From Mesostigma viride (Eukaryota; Streptophyta; Mesostigmatophyceae; Mesostigmatales; Mesostigmataceae): a DNA stretch of 64,000 bases. Position 1 is the stretch's first letter. Every line of letters starts with the position of its first letter. The DNA is taken from the NCBI GenBank assembly GCA_009746045.1, contig RPFO01000418.1, forward strand, positions 591,756 through 655,755, in the 5' to 3' direction. The translations under genes were made by a program, and so were the position numbers. Shown in pieces: positions 1 to 10,403 of this stretch. The notes under the pieces were generated by a model, which was not told the DNA's origin, ran no database searches, and saw nothing but the letters and a program-made list of their open reading frames with translations.

Positions 1-265
1 CGGACTGGACAGAGTCGCACGCAAGAGGGACGCTGTCGACGCCAAACTTGGTCTTTAATTGGCGAGCGGGAAGTCCAGACAGAGCTTTGGAAACCTCGTT
101 CCAGTGAAACTTGACGTCTTGTAGCGCCTGTTTCTTGCACTCGTTCGCGAAAATCGCGTCGTGCAGAGTTTTTGTCGAGTCCAGCAGCTAAGAGTAGGAT
201 ACTCTTGAAGCCTGCGAGGGCGCAAGTACACCGTGTTTGCAAAAACGGGCTTGTTGGAGGTCTCC
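1..265 (-). pseudogene. Partial unknown protein, frameshifted, runs off the left edge
   Basis: The minus strand has an ATG at 265 followed by about 25 codons, after which the frame turns into arginine-rich shadow sequence. A one-base shift near position 190 opens a frame that stays free of stops to the window edge and reads like a soluble alpha-helical protein (it includes LHDAIFANECKKQ and GVDSVPLACDS). I read this as one gene with a single-base deletion. Its 3' end lies outside the window. I recognise no family. The frameshift matches the decay seen in the neighbouring helicase gene. No gene is seen in 266-545. Confidence 0.45.
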
Positions 266-545
266 ATGGCTGCAAAACGCAGCGGTGACGACCGACGAGG
301 TCTGTCCTGTTTTTATACGTTTTCGATCCTGGTAACCGAATTCAGGATAAAAAAAACGACGATTCATTGTAACAATGCGTCCAATGGGAGTCTGTTGGTC
401 AGTACCGTTAGACGAACACGTGCAGATGAGGAACTCGTATCCTCTGCGCCGATCTTTAGATTTAAATTTTCCTTCCGAGACGGTTACGCTTGTACGGCTT
501 GACACCGCCCGAAACGACGATAATCGATCAAAGGAAGAAAACAAA

Positions 546-2526
546 TCAAAATTTAAAAAAATCGAATAACTTTTTCACCCCAACCAAAACCCTTCTAAAA
601 CAATTTGGCGAATCGGCATGTCGCCGTACCCATGAATTTGTCGATTTTTTTATGGATTCTCTGACCTCGCTGATTCCGTCCCTGAACTCTTTTTCGTTTT
701 CTCGTTTATTCGTTTTTCTGTCGACGTTGAATGTTTTTGCGATCGCCACTATCTGGTCGAAGTCAGCTCGCACGTTTTGTTTGAAATTTTGACCCGCGCT
801 GGTTGCAAACCGTTTAGCGAGTTCTAGAGATTTTCGAAGAAGGGAAAGTCCCTTTTCTTTTACGTATTTCCTTATCTCTTCGCCTCTCGTCAATGGGCAA
901 TTAATGGCTTCGCGTGCGCCGGCTGCCATCCAGCTGTCTCGATTGTGGACCTTGCTCATGAGTCTGCAGTCAATAGCCGCCTCTCTCAGTTTTCGCATGA
1001 ATTTTGTCACACCTTCGGTCTCGTTTTCTTGAATAGCGCGTTCCGTCACGAGTTCGTCTACGCCTCCGATAGTCATGTACCGGTGCACCGTTACCGTCCA
1101 ATGTTTCTGGTCGAGCTGCAAGTGACTACAGTGTCGGACAGCGCGCGCGATCGCCTGACGTTCGGCGCTGATATCGAGAAGCGGCTCCATCAGATGGATG
1201 TGACGAACGCTTTTCAGGTCTAAACCTTCGTTGAAACGTTTTCGCGCCAAGATAATATGTAAAAACCGCCCTTTTGCGTTTTTCTTGTGGTTAAACACAT
1301 CCATTACTTCCGCAAGGCTGTGTCAGTAACGGGCATGGCGTCTGAGCCAAGAATGACGAATCTCGGAGCTTCTCGTCGGAAATTCCTCTCGGACGGAGAG
1401 ATGAGTGTATCCTTTCGATTCCAAAATCATAGCGACGTACTTTATTCCATGGGCATTGAATGCCGAGTATAGATACTGCTTTTCATTGGGATGGTCCGTG
1501 ATTTCTTTCACGATGCAAGCGATCTTAGGAGATAATACGTCAAGCTGCTTTGCAGCCGCAGAGGGAGACATTCGCAACATCGAGAGCGAGTTTGAAACCC
1601 TGCGAGCTTCATACAAAAAACGGTCGCGTCCTCGCGACTCGTCTGGTTCCTTACTTTTTGTTCGGAACACTTTCTGTTGACCCGTGCTCATTTCCACTAG
1701 GTGGAACTGATCAGGTTGTCGAACGGGGTAAACAGACGAATCGCCGGCGTAATCGACAAAAGAACAAAGGCCTCGAAACGCGTCTAACGGAGAGTCGGGC
1801 GTGATCGGTGCACCTCTTATCATCGTAAGAAGGCGCTGAATCTCGTTTTCGTTCCTTCCCGGAGTAGCGCTAAGGATCACCATGTAAAGACCGCGGTTGT
1901 CTTTGGACGGCTTCTCGAGGAAATCGAGTAGAGCTGTGTACTCTTTGGCTTGACCCGGCGGAGGGTTGAATAAATTTTGAACTTCGTCCATAATAAGGAC
2001 TCCGTTCTGCAGAAGATCCCGTTTTGCGCGTCCAACGCCCCGATACAAGTCTAGAAGATGCGCAAGTTGAGTAAAACTCATAATTCGTCTTTCTTCGACC
2101 CTGTTTGCTATCATTCGAACCACTTCTTCGTCGGAAGCGTTCTTGAAACGCGGAAACATGGACGCGCAGCCGCTGTAACCCGCAATGGTGTTGTTGACGG
2201 CATTCTCTCGACTCGTGACGAGAAATATGCTGCGATTTGTGTCCCAGAAAGCATCAATGGCTCCCAGCACGGTGCATGTCTTACCTGAGCCGTAGAATGC
2301 CAGCCAGAAAACCTCTGTGTTTGCTTCCGCGTTCTGCGATTCCTCGGAGGTACATATTCACGACGGCTTGCTGAGGAGCAAGTTTCTTGTCGGAAGGGTT
2401 CGAGGAGCACGAGTTTTTTCCAACGGATCTGTGCTCAGGGGGTGGGTTCCCGTATATGCGACCTTCGAAGTAGTTTTTTATGAACGCCTGTGTGTCCGCT
2501 ATCTGGGAAGTTTCCGCATGGGCCAT
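546..2526 (-). pseudogene. D6/D11-like (VETF/NPH-I type) SF2 helicase, frameshifted
   Basis: Three consecutive minus-strand frames together give one superfamily 2 helicase. The first (2526 to about 2281) is an N-terminal segment. After a shift near 2300 the frame contains a Walker A motif (YGSGKT), then a DEVQN motif II and an LSATPG motif III in the piece ending at 1323. After another shift near 1310 the last piece (1304-546) carries the C-terminal helicase motifs, with GLDLKSVRHIHLMEP and a motif VI of the ARAVRHCSH kind. That RAVRHCSH ending is typical of NCLDV transcription helicases related to poxvirus D6 (early transcription factor) and D11 (NPH-I), ATPases that act in viral transcript initiation or termination. 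At least two frameshifts make the present copy non-functional. Which of the two subfamilies it belongs to cannot be settled by eye. Confidence 0.7.
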
Positions 2527-2671
2527 TTGGATGGTAAAGGATGTTTTCCCATTCTTTATTTCTACTTCTATTAATTTCCGGCTGTTAGTAATAAAGACAT
2601 GGCGAGAAACCTAACGGCTGCTCGAGAAGAAATAGCGTCGACGTGGAGGACCGGGGCGGTGGGGGGGTCTG

Positions 2672-5600
2672 ATGAAATTTCACCAGTATGTAACCGCTCC
2701 TCCAAGTCCCTTTAACGCGGTCGAACTCGCAAACGCGGTCCATCAAGTCGTTTCAATCGGCAAATTCGCCACATTCGTCCATCTGCAGTGGGAGGCGGGG
2801 ATAAAGAACTTAGACTCGAAGTATATCACGACCCAGTTTTCTAAAGATATCGTGTCTGACAAACTCAAGTCGATATGGTACAGTCAGCAGAACACGTACG
2901 AGGGGATGATGCTCTGTCAGGTGGTCCTAAATTACGCACGTACCATGAGTCTTGAAGAAGTGAATGCCGTCGTAGACGCCACGTTTCGTCGTGATCGATG
3001 CACGCTTTACTTGGCCCAGAACGGGGGGCAAAACAGTATTGTAATTCGACAGCTCGGGATATCCACAAAGACGTTTGTTGACAACAACGACATCAACAAG
3101 TGGCTCGGGTGGCATGGAAAACCGACGCCTGCCGCCCCGACAGTGGGCGGTTCGAAATGGGGAATAGAGAACAAAGTCACTGGTCTGGGCTCGGTTTCGA
3201 TATAGCTCCTAGCGGGACAAGCTCGACTACAGCGACAGGAAAGACGATCAAGAGTGTGCTGAGATTTGCGGAAGGGACAATGCAAAGTGCGCAGGGTTCA
3301 CCTGGAAGCCTAACCAAGATGTCGCAAACATCGGCGCTTGCTGGTTCAAGTCGGACGTGAAGACGAATCCGATACCGAGCTCGAACGTTTTCTTCACGTT
3401 GACGAACCCGAATTTTCGCAATACCGCCGCTGCAAGTACCCAAATCGGTCAAACTCTCAGTGGATTGGCGACGCTGGCCAAACAGCCCCGACAGCCCCGA
3501 CACTTTCGAACCCGGAGAAGATGAACATTGTGCGTCAAATTTTTTCCAATGCTGCAAAGGACAACAATGCCAAGTTCAACGTGACTGGTGAAGACAACAC
3601 TAAAGAGTGGTCTGCTGATACTATAGATGGGTACATAAAGAACGCTATTTACCCGCGCGAACTTACTAATAATATAATCCCCCCTAACAATGCCTTTGTC
3701 ACAACTTGGATTGGGGATGGTGCCGCCGTTACAGGGTTCACGGTTAAGTGGAGGAGTAAAGATCACGGAAAACTGTATGAAACAACGCTGAATTCATCTC
3801 AGATTTCAAAATACTATACCCCTCCTATCGTTTCCACTGGTTCTTCCTCAAACTCTACGACTGGCTCTACCACTTCAACAAATCAAACCGCTTCTACAAA
3901 TCCGGCAGTTACGTCCTCTAACACGACAGCAGCCGCGGTCGATATACGTCCTACTTACCCAGAGATCGCTGCGTTATGGGCGACGGACCAAGTTCACAAC
4001 GCGATAAGCGCTGAATTAGAAAGGGTACAAAAGGGTGCGTGGAGAGAAGAGGATATGCAAAAAATATCCATCAGAACGGTTCGAAGGAGACTCTATGTCC
4101 AGAAACTCCTAACAACGCTCGGAAGAGGACTCTCGATGATGGATCTAGATGTAAACGGGTTGTTGCGGGGATACGTGTCTCGCGAGGCCCTGTCGGCGTT
4201 TTTAGACTGGTCGGCCTGGATCGACGCTGTTAAGAAACAACAAGTTCTAGCAGCTCTCGATCAAGAACTCTCTCTCGTAGAAAAATGGAACCAGGCGACA
4301 GGAGAAGCATTCGCGGATGGAGTGCCGTTTCTAAGACCTCTTCGAGCCACGTTGCCCGTTTACACAGCGGGACAAGTCTCCGACCCGGTACTGCTGTCCA
4401 TGTACGCGAGCTTTATAATGTCTTCTGCTCCTTATTCTGAGCGTGCTCTGGTCAGAACAAAAGCCGTATCGCTGCTTTACCCCGTTCCGAACTTGCCCCC
4501 TCCTCCAACTTCTGAGACTTCCAATTCGAACTCCAACCCAGTGACAGGGACTGCTTCTACATCCTCCGTCGCCCCTGCGACTTTTGAAAACACAGTTTCG
4601 AATATTGCCGGGTTTTGGAACGCGCAGGATGTTGAGTCTGCCATCAAGACCCATCACAGTTACGCAGAGAGTAACCCTTCGAACGCTTCCAAACTCGTCG
4701 AAGAGGTGAAAAAGTTGTCTCCGATGCTCGTTTGGTCAAAGGCTGTTTATGATAAACGCGGTTCGATCGGCAATATAGAAAGTAAGTATTTTGCGTCGGC
4801 ATTCACAAAATCCGCTGTTCTTTCGGAAGTAAACAAGTCGTATTGGATCGATCGCAGACCTCTGGACGCGACGTTATATCCTGAATGCTGCAATGAAATA
4901 TGCGGGAAGCGTGACCGAGTCGGAAGCCAACAATGTCGCCGATCCCGTGTTTCGTAGAGATCAGGCGACAAGGTTCATGTCCCTGCCCTCAAACTCGGGT
5001 GATGTGGAAAAGATGATCGAGATGTCCGTGAATACCAAAACGTTTACTTCGGCAGACGACGCAAGGAATTGGATACGTCAAGATGGAGCTTCCATCCGTT
5101 ACAACGGCAATATTCGGTCCAAAAACCCTTCTCAAGTGTGGGGCGTGTCAAACAACGTCACTTGGACGAGTTCCGGGTTCAACATTACCCCGGCGGGGTC
5201 GAGTTCCGACTCGATGACTGGGGTGACTCTGGAGGCATGCGCTGATGCTTGCTCTAAGGACAATGCCAAATGCGCTGGATTCACGTTTCGGCCTCTTCCT
5301 GTCGGTTCGCAAACGGGCAATTGCTGGTTCAAGTCAGATATCGCAAGTAAAGCGATGCCGAGTTCGGGGCTTTTCTTTACTTTTTCAAACCCTGACTTTG
5401 GAAAAGGGCCTACAGTTGACCCGATCACGACATCCGCTGGATCGACTAGTGCGACGAGTGGTACAGGATCGAGCTCAGGAACGTCTACATCCACGAGTAC
5501 TAGTGGGACAAGTGGTACAGGATCGAGCACGGGAACGTCCACATCCGCGAGCACCGGTGCAGCAAGTGGTACAGGATCGAGCTCGGGAACATCTACATCC

Positions 5601-6131
5601 ACGAGTACTAGTGGGACAAGTGGTACAGGATCGAGCTCAGGAACGTCTACATCCACGAGTACCGGTGCGACAAGTGGTACAGGGTCTAGCACGGGAACGT
5701 CCACATCCGCGAGCACCGGTGCAGCAAGTGGTACGAGCTCGGGAACGTCCACATCCACGAGTTCGGAGTCAAATACGGGTAGCGGGACGACCAATGAAAC
5801 GGCATCTACCTCGGGGACAACGACCGGGACGAACGCAAATACGGGTAACGGGACGACTACTGAAACGGCATCGACCACAGGAACGACGACTGTGACAAAT
5901 ACTTCGAGTCAAGGAACAACTCTCGACGCAACCACAGTCGCTCAATCGGCGCAGGCAGCGGTGGAGAAAAATCTCAACGACATGACGACCACTGATATAC
6001 AAACAACTGAGACAACGGAAAAGGAAAGTAAAGACAAAAAGGACGAGGAAGACAAACAAACAGGTTTGATCGTGATTTCGTCTCTGATCGGGGTCTTCAT
6101 TCTAGTGATGTTCGTGCTAGCTGTGCGTTGA
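2672..6131 (+). pseudogene. Large PAN/Apple-like surface protein with Ser/Thr/Gly repeats and C-terminal anchor, frameshifted
   Basis: The frames 2672-3205, 3100-3360, 3338-4957 and 4893-6131 join into one protein of about 1,150 residues with at least three frameshifts (near 3190-3240, 3350-3480 and 4880). It holds two copies of a roughly 250-residue module. Each has an alpha-helical part with a NVA/AVVD.xFRRD-like stretch, then SxKTFxxxxD..W, then a cysteine-rich PAN/Apple-like part (DNAKCAGFT, CWFKSD). Copy 1 covers about 2700-3420 and copy 2 about 4590-5395. The segment between them is Ser/Thr-rich linker plus a helical domain. After copy 2 come 54-base Ser/Gly/Thr repeats, a charged stretch, and a final hydrophobic segment (GLIVISSLIGVFILVMFVLA) likely to anchor it in a membrane. 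PAN domains bind glycans or proteins, so a virion surface role is inferred. Confidence 0.6.
5445..5765 (+). repeat. 54-bp tandem repeat coding for an 18-residue Ser/Gly/Thr unit
   Basis: About six in-frame copies of an 18-codon unit reading roughly SGTGSSxGTSTSxSTxxx, the last one shortened. Two subtypes alternate (endings TSGT and TGAA), which suggests expansion in blocks. It forms a flexible, probably glycosylated stalk before the membrane anchor of the surface protein. Confidence 0.8.
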
Positions 6132-6163
6132 TGAAACTTTTTCTGTGCAGGTTCTATAGTACG

Positions 6164-6487
6164 ATGAACGCCGGTAACACAATGTCGCGCGGGGTGACGG
6201 AGGACGAGCTACGTAGGAAGATGAAGAGACAGCAGCGTCTTGCGAAAGCCGAGTCGGGATTTGGCGTGGGGACTCTGATCGCAGTTGCCGTTGTGGCTGT
6301 TGCAGTCGCGTACTTTATTTTCTTTAGCTCTTCCTCAAAGGGTGAACCAGACGTGGGATCGAAGGGACTCGAGTTTAACACCGAATCCGATCTAGGATTC
6401 GGAAGCGGAGGCCACACAGCGGCTCAGATGGGAGGTCCACCTCCGCCCAGCTACGACCAGACTTTCGCGAGCTTCATTAATAGCTAA
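6164..6487 (+). CDS. Small single-pass membrane protein with PPxY motif
   Basis: The ATG at 6164 (MNAGNT) is preferred over in-frame upstream codons that overlap the preceding gene. The protein has about 107 residues. A basic amphipathic N-terminus (residues 10-30) is followed by one transmembrane helix (GTLIAVAVVAVAVAYFIFF) and a tail rich in Gly, Asp and Ser. The tail ends with GGPPPPSYDQ, which contains PPSY, the PPxY form of a late-domain motif that in many viruses recruits NEDD4-type ubiquitin ligases. The gene follows the surface-protein gene directly and precedes two more small membrane proteins, so a virion or inner-membrane role is likely. No family recognised. Confidence 0.65.
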   Translation: MNAGNTMSRGVTEDELRRKMKRQQRLAKAESGFGVGTLIAVAVVAVAVAYFIFFSSSSKGEPDVGSKGLEFNTESDLGFGSGGHTAAQMGGPPPPSYDQTFASFINS

Positions 6488-6501
6488 AGGAATAATGTAA
6501 A

Positions 6502-6915
6502 ATGGCAAGCGCAAGTGGTGCACTCGCGGAAGCAATTGCAAGAATTGGTGCAACACTAGGAAGATCGGCCTCCGCTGCTGGAAGGGCCGCGAGTAATGCG
6601 GGTCGTAGCGCTCGTGGCGCTACAGGTGCCGGAAAGGTCGCTTCGAAGGCAGGGGAGTCTTCGAAGATTGCGGAAGGGACCGCGTCGGGTTTAGAACTTG
6701 TTGCGGGCGGCGTTTTGTCCGCCGCTGGAATGTTCTTGGGCGAAAAAGCTTTGAACGCCGTGATCGAAAACGACGAAGATATGAAGGATGGCGGAGAGGC
6801 GACAACGAACGCTTCTTCGGGATCGTTGTTTGTAATAGTCGTCGCGGGATTCTTCGTAGTGGTGCTGATTCTTTTGATATGGCTGATGGTACGACGGAGA
6901 AAATCGAGCGAGTAA
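6502..6915 (+). CDS. Small membrane protein, Ala/Gly/Ser-rich N-terminus
   Basis: 137 residues from ATG 6502, 14 bases after the previous stop. The first 65 residues are low complexity (Ala, Gly, Ser with regular Arg and Lys), which could pack as an amphipathic helix. A weak hydrophobic helix lies near residues 66-85, and a strong transmembrane segment (SLFVIVVAGFFVVVLILLIWLMV) is followed by a basic RRRKSSE end. It lies in a run of three small membrane proteins of similar design. Function unknown; probably a virion membrane component. Confidence 0.65.
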   Translation: MASASGALAEAIARIGATLGRSASAAGRAASNAGRSARGATGAGKVASKAGESSKIAEGTASGLELVAGGVLSAAGMFLGEKALNAVIENDEDMKDGGEATTNASSGSLFVIVVAGFFVVVLILLIWLMVRRRKSSE

Positions 6916-6945
6916 AACTTTCCTTTATAAGTATAAAGTTTGTCC

Positions 6946-7428
6946 ATGGCAAGATCTCGTGTCTATAGCAGACAATTATCCTCTTATCCTTCGGGCTCGA
7001 GTAATAAGATCAGCGATCCTGATGTGATAGACTTACGACGTGATATTGATCTTGTACGCGCTACTCGATCTTCTCAATCAAGTACCGCCCCTTCGAGCCG
7101 ACCTAATACGGCGAGAGACAGGGACGAGGACGCTCCGAATATGAAAGCGGACGAGGCCGCGGACGTCTCCGCGAAGACCGGCATCGAGAAGGCGAAACAC
7201 TATTCCGCCTTAGCCGGGAAGGCGGTAGTCGGCGGAATAGCCACGGTCGGAGGATTCTTTGTTTTTGATAAACTTGTGAGCTTGTTTTCCAACTCAGACT
7301 CCACTGAAGAAGAAACTACGACAGAAAATTCAAGAGGCTTGAACATATTTTATGGAATTTCAATTATAATCATTTTACTCGTAATCATTTTCCTGTTCTA
7401 CAAATATTTCACTCGCTCGTCTACTTAA
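6946..7428 (+). CDS. Small C-tail-anchored membrane protein
   Basis: The ATG at 6946 (sequence gtccATGGc) is chosen. About 160 residues: a polar Ser/Arg/Asp-rich N-terminal half, a glycine-alanine hydrophobic patch near residues 85-105 (AVVGGIATVGGFFVF), and a C-terminal transmembrane helix (YGISIIIILLVIIFLFYKYF). An AT-rich block with TATAAG and TATAAAG lies 10-25 bases upstream. Its last codons overlap by eight bases with the convergent ribonucleotide reductase gene. Similar in design to the two genes before it, so the three probably act together in the virion membrane. No family recognised. Confidence 0.65.
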   Translation: MARSRVYSRQLSSYPSGSSNKISDPDVIDLRRDIDLVRATRSSQSSTAPSSRPNTARDRDEDAPNMKADEAADVSAKTGIEKAKHYSALAGKAVVGGIATVGGFFVFDKLVSLFSNSDSTEEETTTENSRGLNIFYGISIIIILLVIIFLFYKYFTRSST

Positions 7429-9436
7429 CAGGGCATGCTCCATTCGGACAATCGGAGGAAAACATGTCCTCGTAGGACATGATCCCCGAGTATGATACGG
7501 GGCGCAAAGATGCCACATAGGACTCGAACTTCGTCTTGGTCACCACTTCCTGTGGGAGATATGCGTACCCGAGATCGGCCGCGTTCTTCGTCGGATCGCA
7601 CCTCAAAAGGAACGAAACCCCGACGTACTCGTCCCAGTGCCGGTCTAGCCAGTCCAGGATGGACGGGATCTCGCTCGGGTCATACGAAATCGTGCAGCTG
7701 ACGTTCTGCTCGCAGAAACTGTCCATGACCTCACGATATCTCTCGAGCTGATCGACGGCAGTCTCGACGTTCACCTCGACCTCCTCCACAGTCCCGTCCT
7801 TGCGAGTCACCGTCTTTTTGACGAAAGGGACGTTGTCGAAAGAAACTGGGAAAGTCACCAACACCGATTCAGGCTCGAAAGGTTTGTCGATGACGCGGTA
7901 TCCCGCTTCCAAAAACCGCCGGACAAGCTCGTCGTGCTTCGAAAACGTGACGTTGTTGAAAACGTACTTCCCAAGCGGCTTGTGGATGCCTTCTGGGACC
8001 TCTCCCCACTCCTTGGTGGACATGATCTTGGAAAGCGTCCCGCTCGGCTTGATGCACGTGACGTTCTTGGGTAGAGGGCGGTGGAGTTCCATGGCCATCG
8101 AGTAGGCTGCCGTCACGATGATGTTGCGCATCCTCCTGAAATCGTACGACTGAAGGTCAGGCCTCGTGACGATCCCCGTCAGACCCACTCCGCAGAGGTG
8201 CAGAAAGCCGTTGTTGAGATGCCACGCCTCTTGCAGAATCTCGTCCTGCAAGTTGACGCACGTCTGGCGGTAGTTCATCCTAGCCGTGAGGTATAACGAC
8301 CGCTCGAGGTTTCCCTTGTCGCACGCGCGAAACGCAGCGAGGTTGACTTCGGAAAGGTTGCAGAAAGACTTGTTGCCTAACAGGATCTCGGAACATGGAT
8401 TCACGCCCGCACACCACGGTGCGCGACGGAGAGCGGTCTCCATGTTGATGAGCCCCGGCTCGCTGCCACCCGACTCGAGCATGATGTCGAAAATCTCGAC
8501 GAGCTGATCGGTAGTTGGCTTCGAGTAGAACACGAGACTGTTGTTAGACTGCTGCCTGTGCGGATTATCCTTCCAGAACTCCTTCTTCGCATACGCGAAT
8601 TCGCGCCATTCAGGAGACCCGTACTTGATAAGAGCGATCTCCGCCGAACGACGACTGCTCAAGATCGTTCCGATGTGGTTCACGATGTCGACAATGTCCA
8701 TTTTCGTCAACAGCTGGTCGGAACGCTTGGACAGAAGTCGGGCGATCTTTTCGAACGCGGTGGCAATCTGCGCGTCTCCGCTCGATGTCCATGCGTACCC
8801 GGACAGCCTCTCTCCGGCTGGTCGGATCTCGCTGAAGTCGAGAATGAGCGTCTTGGCAGGGAACTTGCCCGCAAGGAGTTTGCCTACGCTTTTTGCCCAA
8901 GCGATAGCTGAATCCCCGACGCTGATCGTCCAAACCTTCGACTCGCTGTCGAACGTCTCTTTGTTGATCTCTCGCCCTCCCTTAGTCGTGCGTTTGGACC
9001 GAATCACCTGCACGTCGTCGATAGCGTTTGCAAACCCGTTGAGCGTTCCGGTAATGGGTGCGAATCCGACTCCGCATCCTTGGAGCAAAAGCCAGGTCAC
9101 GTCCACGACGTCGTAGACCGTCTCGATGTTTGTGAATGCGCAGTTGAACATTGAGGACTCTCTTCGCCGAGAAAGTTCGGTGCCGCCGAGCCAGAGCGTG
9201 CGACCAGCAGGTGCCACACGGCGAGAAAGAATGAGAGAGCGAACCTCTTCGAGCTCCGCTTCCTCTTGTGCAGTAAGGTTTTCGCCTTTGGCTCGCACCC
9301 ACAGCCATCGCTGATGGGACATGACGCGGTCGACGACCTGCTGCCATGTCTCGAGACCCTTTCCTCCCTGGTCGAGTGGGCGGTGGTAGGTACGTAGGGC
9401 GATTGCCATCGCCCTATCCGTAGGAGTGGTGTCCAT
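7421..9436 (-). CDS. Class II (adenosylcobalamin-dependent, monomeric) ribonucleoside-triphosphate reductase
   Basis: Converts ribonucleoside triphosphates to deoxyribonucleotides using a cobalamin-derived radical. The 671-residue reading frame (start ATG 9436, GCGGCCATGG; an in-frame ATG at 9454 is possible) shows the family features: the N-terminal VAPAGRTLWLGG and FNCAFTN region with LLLQGCGVGFAP, the active-site region NPCSEILL followed by FCNLSEVNL, the CIKPSGTLSK substrate-binding stretch, and a C-terminal redox pair in CPNGACPVK at the extreme end. It is somewhat shorter than the roughly 740-residue bacterial enzyme. The frame is fully open with all key residues, unlike its neighbours. 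Most giant viruses use class I enzymes, so this class is notable. It supplies dNTPs for replication if expressed with cobalamin available. Confidence 0.9.
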   Translation of the reverse strand: MDTTPTDRAMAIALRTYHRPLDQGGKGLETWQQVVDRVMSHQRWLWVRAKGENLTAQEEAELEEVRSLILSRRVAPAGRTLWLGGTELSRRRESSMFNCAFTNIETVYDVVDVTWLLLQGCGVGFAPITGTLNGFANAIDDVQVIRSKRTTKGGREINKETFDSESKVWTISVGDSAIAWAKSVGKLLAGKFPAKTLILDFSEIRPAGERLSGYAWTSSGDAQIATAFEKIARLLSKRSDQLLTKMDIVDIVNHIGTILSSRRSAEIALIKYGSPEWREFAYAKKEFWKDNPHRQQSNNSLVFYSKPTTDQLVEIFDIMLESGGSEPGLINMETALRRAPWCAGVNPCSEILLGNKSFCNLSEVNLAAFRACDKGNLERSLYLTARMNYRQTCVNLQDEILQEAWHLNNGFLHLCGVGLTGIVTRPDLQSYDFRRMRNIIVTAAYSMAMELHRPLPKNVTCIKPSGTLSKIMSTKEWGEVPEGIHKPLGKYVFNNVTFSKHDELVRRFLEAGYRVIDKPFEPESVLVTFPVSFDNVPFVKKTVTRKDGTVEEVEVNVETAVDQLERYREVMDSFCEQNVSCTISYDPSEIPSILDWLDRHWDEYVGVSFLLRCDPTKNAADLGYAYLPQEVVTKTKFESYVASLRPVSYSGIMSYEDMFSSDCPNGACPVK

Positions 9437-9469
9437 GGCCGCGGGTGCTTGCATGCCTCGTGAAGAGAA

Positions 9470-9482
9470 GAGACTTTTATCG
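9470..9482 (-). promoter_or_regulatory. TATA-like element upstream of ribonucleotide reductase
   Basis: On the minus strand CGATAAAAG lies about 38 bases before the CCATGG start at 9436. The same arrangement (ATAAA element, 35-55 bases, CCATGG or ATGG) precedes the D5 helicase, the probable SSB and the SET genes, so it may be an early promoter class. Confidence 0.4.
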
Positions 9483-9495
9483 TTGCCGGATAACC

Positions 9496-10365
9496 TTACA
9501 TGCGAGATCCGGAGAACTGAATGACGACGCCGATTTCGTTGCCGTCGGAATCATAACCGCCTATGGTGACGTAGAAGGAGTCGCCCGATGCAAAAGTTTG
9601 AGCGTTTAGGAGTTTTTTTGAGCCCACGACGGCAAATTTGCCGTTCAACAGAATCTTAGACGAGTCAGAAATCGAAACCGTGTCAGAAAGAACAATCTGT
9701 CCGTTTAAAGCGTTGTGTACGGTAATCAAGAACTGATGGTTTGCTAACGGTTTTGAAGGCACGTTGTTTGCGCTTACGGCGATTGTGTCTATGGCAGCGG
9801 AAAACGGAAAAGCCGGCAACAGAATATTTTGAGAACCCGATCCCGTGACAGCGGTCACTGTCGTGGACCCGTCGAGTTGTGAACCAGAGTAGTGAAATAC
9901 CTCAGTGGCGACTGGAGTGAACACGTTCGCGTTCACCCATTTGCCGTTCAAGAAATTCAGAACTTGTCCGGTCTGAGGGTTGTTAATTTCCACGTCTGAA
10001 ATGCCTTCAAGCACGCTAGGAGTGAGACTATCTATGTACGCTTTGTTAACCGCGTCGTACGGAGTTAGAGGCGGGGATTGGACCATAACTTTGCCGCCTT
10101 CCGATATTGTTAACGAGCGACCAGGGGATAGCAACACGTCCCGATGGAACACAAATGTGCCAAGGGGTGCTGCCATAGAAGGCCCTTGCGAAAAATCTGT
10201 CGAAAAGTTTTGGATGTCTTCATAAGCCCCCACTGCAGAATATCTACGTATGGATAGATTCTGGTTATCAACCGTGATTTGAAATTCGCCCACTTCGGGA
10301 CCTAACGCGACATCGTTTACTAACATCAACGACCGGGTGCGAAGGGTCCCGGACGTGGTCGTCAT
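9496..10365 (-). CDS. Fibre-like structural protein
   Basis: The ATG at 10365 (MTTTSGTLRTRSLML) is preferred to the upstream ATG at 10422, which lies in AT-rich promoter-like DNA. About 290 residues, beta-rich. The N-terminal part (RSLMLVNDVALG, VDNQNLSIRRYS) parallels the start of the long protein beginning at 20794. The middle has SPPLTPYDAVNKAYIDSL, resembling the DAVNKAYVD motif found in many phage and giant-virus fibre proteins. The C-terminal half is a compact beta domain ending with GGYDSDGNEIGVVIQFSG. Intact frame. A role as a virion fibre or fibre tip is inferred from this motif and from its place at the end of the LamG gene cluster. Confidence 0.55.
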   Translation of the reverse strand: MTTTSGTLRTRSLMLVNDVALGPEVGEFQITVDNQNLSIRRYSAVGAYEDIQNFSTDFSQGPSMAAPLGTFVFHRDVLLSPGRSLTISEGGKVMVQSPPLTPYDAVNKAYIDSLTPSVLEGISDVEINNPQTGQVLNFLNGKWVNANVFTPVATEVFHYSGSQLDGSTTVTAVTGSGSQNILLPAFPFSAAIDTIAVSANNVPSKPLANHQFLITVHNALNGQIVLSDTVSISDSSKILLNGKFAVVGSKKLLNAQTFASGDSFYVTIGGYDSDGNEIGVVIQFSGSRM

Positions 10366-10403
10366 TTTTGCGTAATCATCAATTAGATTCCATAAAAAAA
10401 TAA

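Noticed and set aside
5132..5895. Open frames of 216-248 codons opposite or overlapping the Ser/Gly/Thr repeats
   Set aside because: Low-complexity shadows (PLVPLVDVDVPELDP and HPRVPVRQVVQ repeats) of the 54-bp coding repeat.
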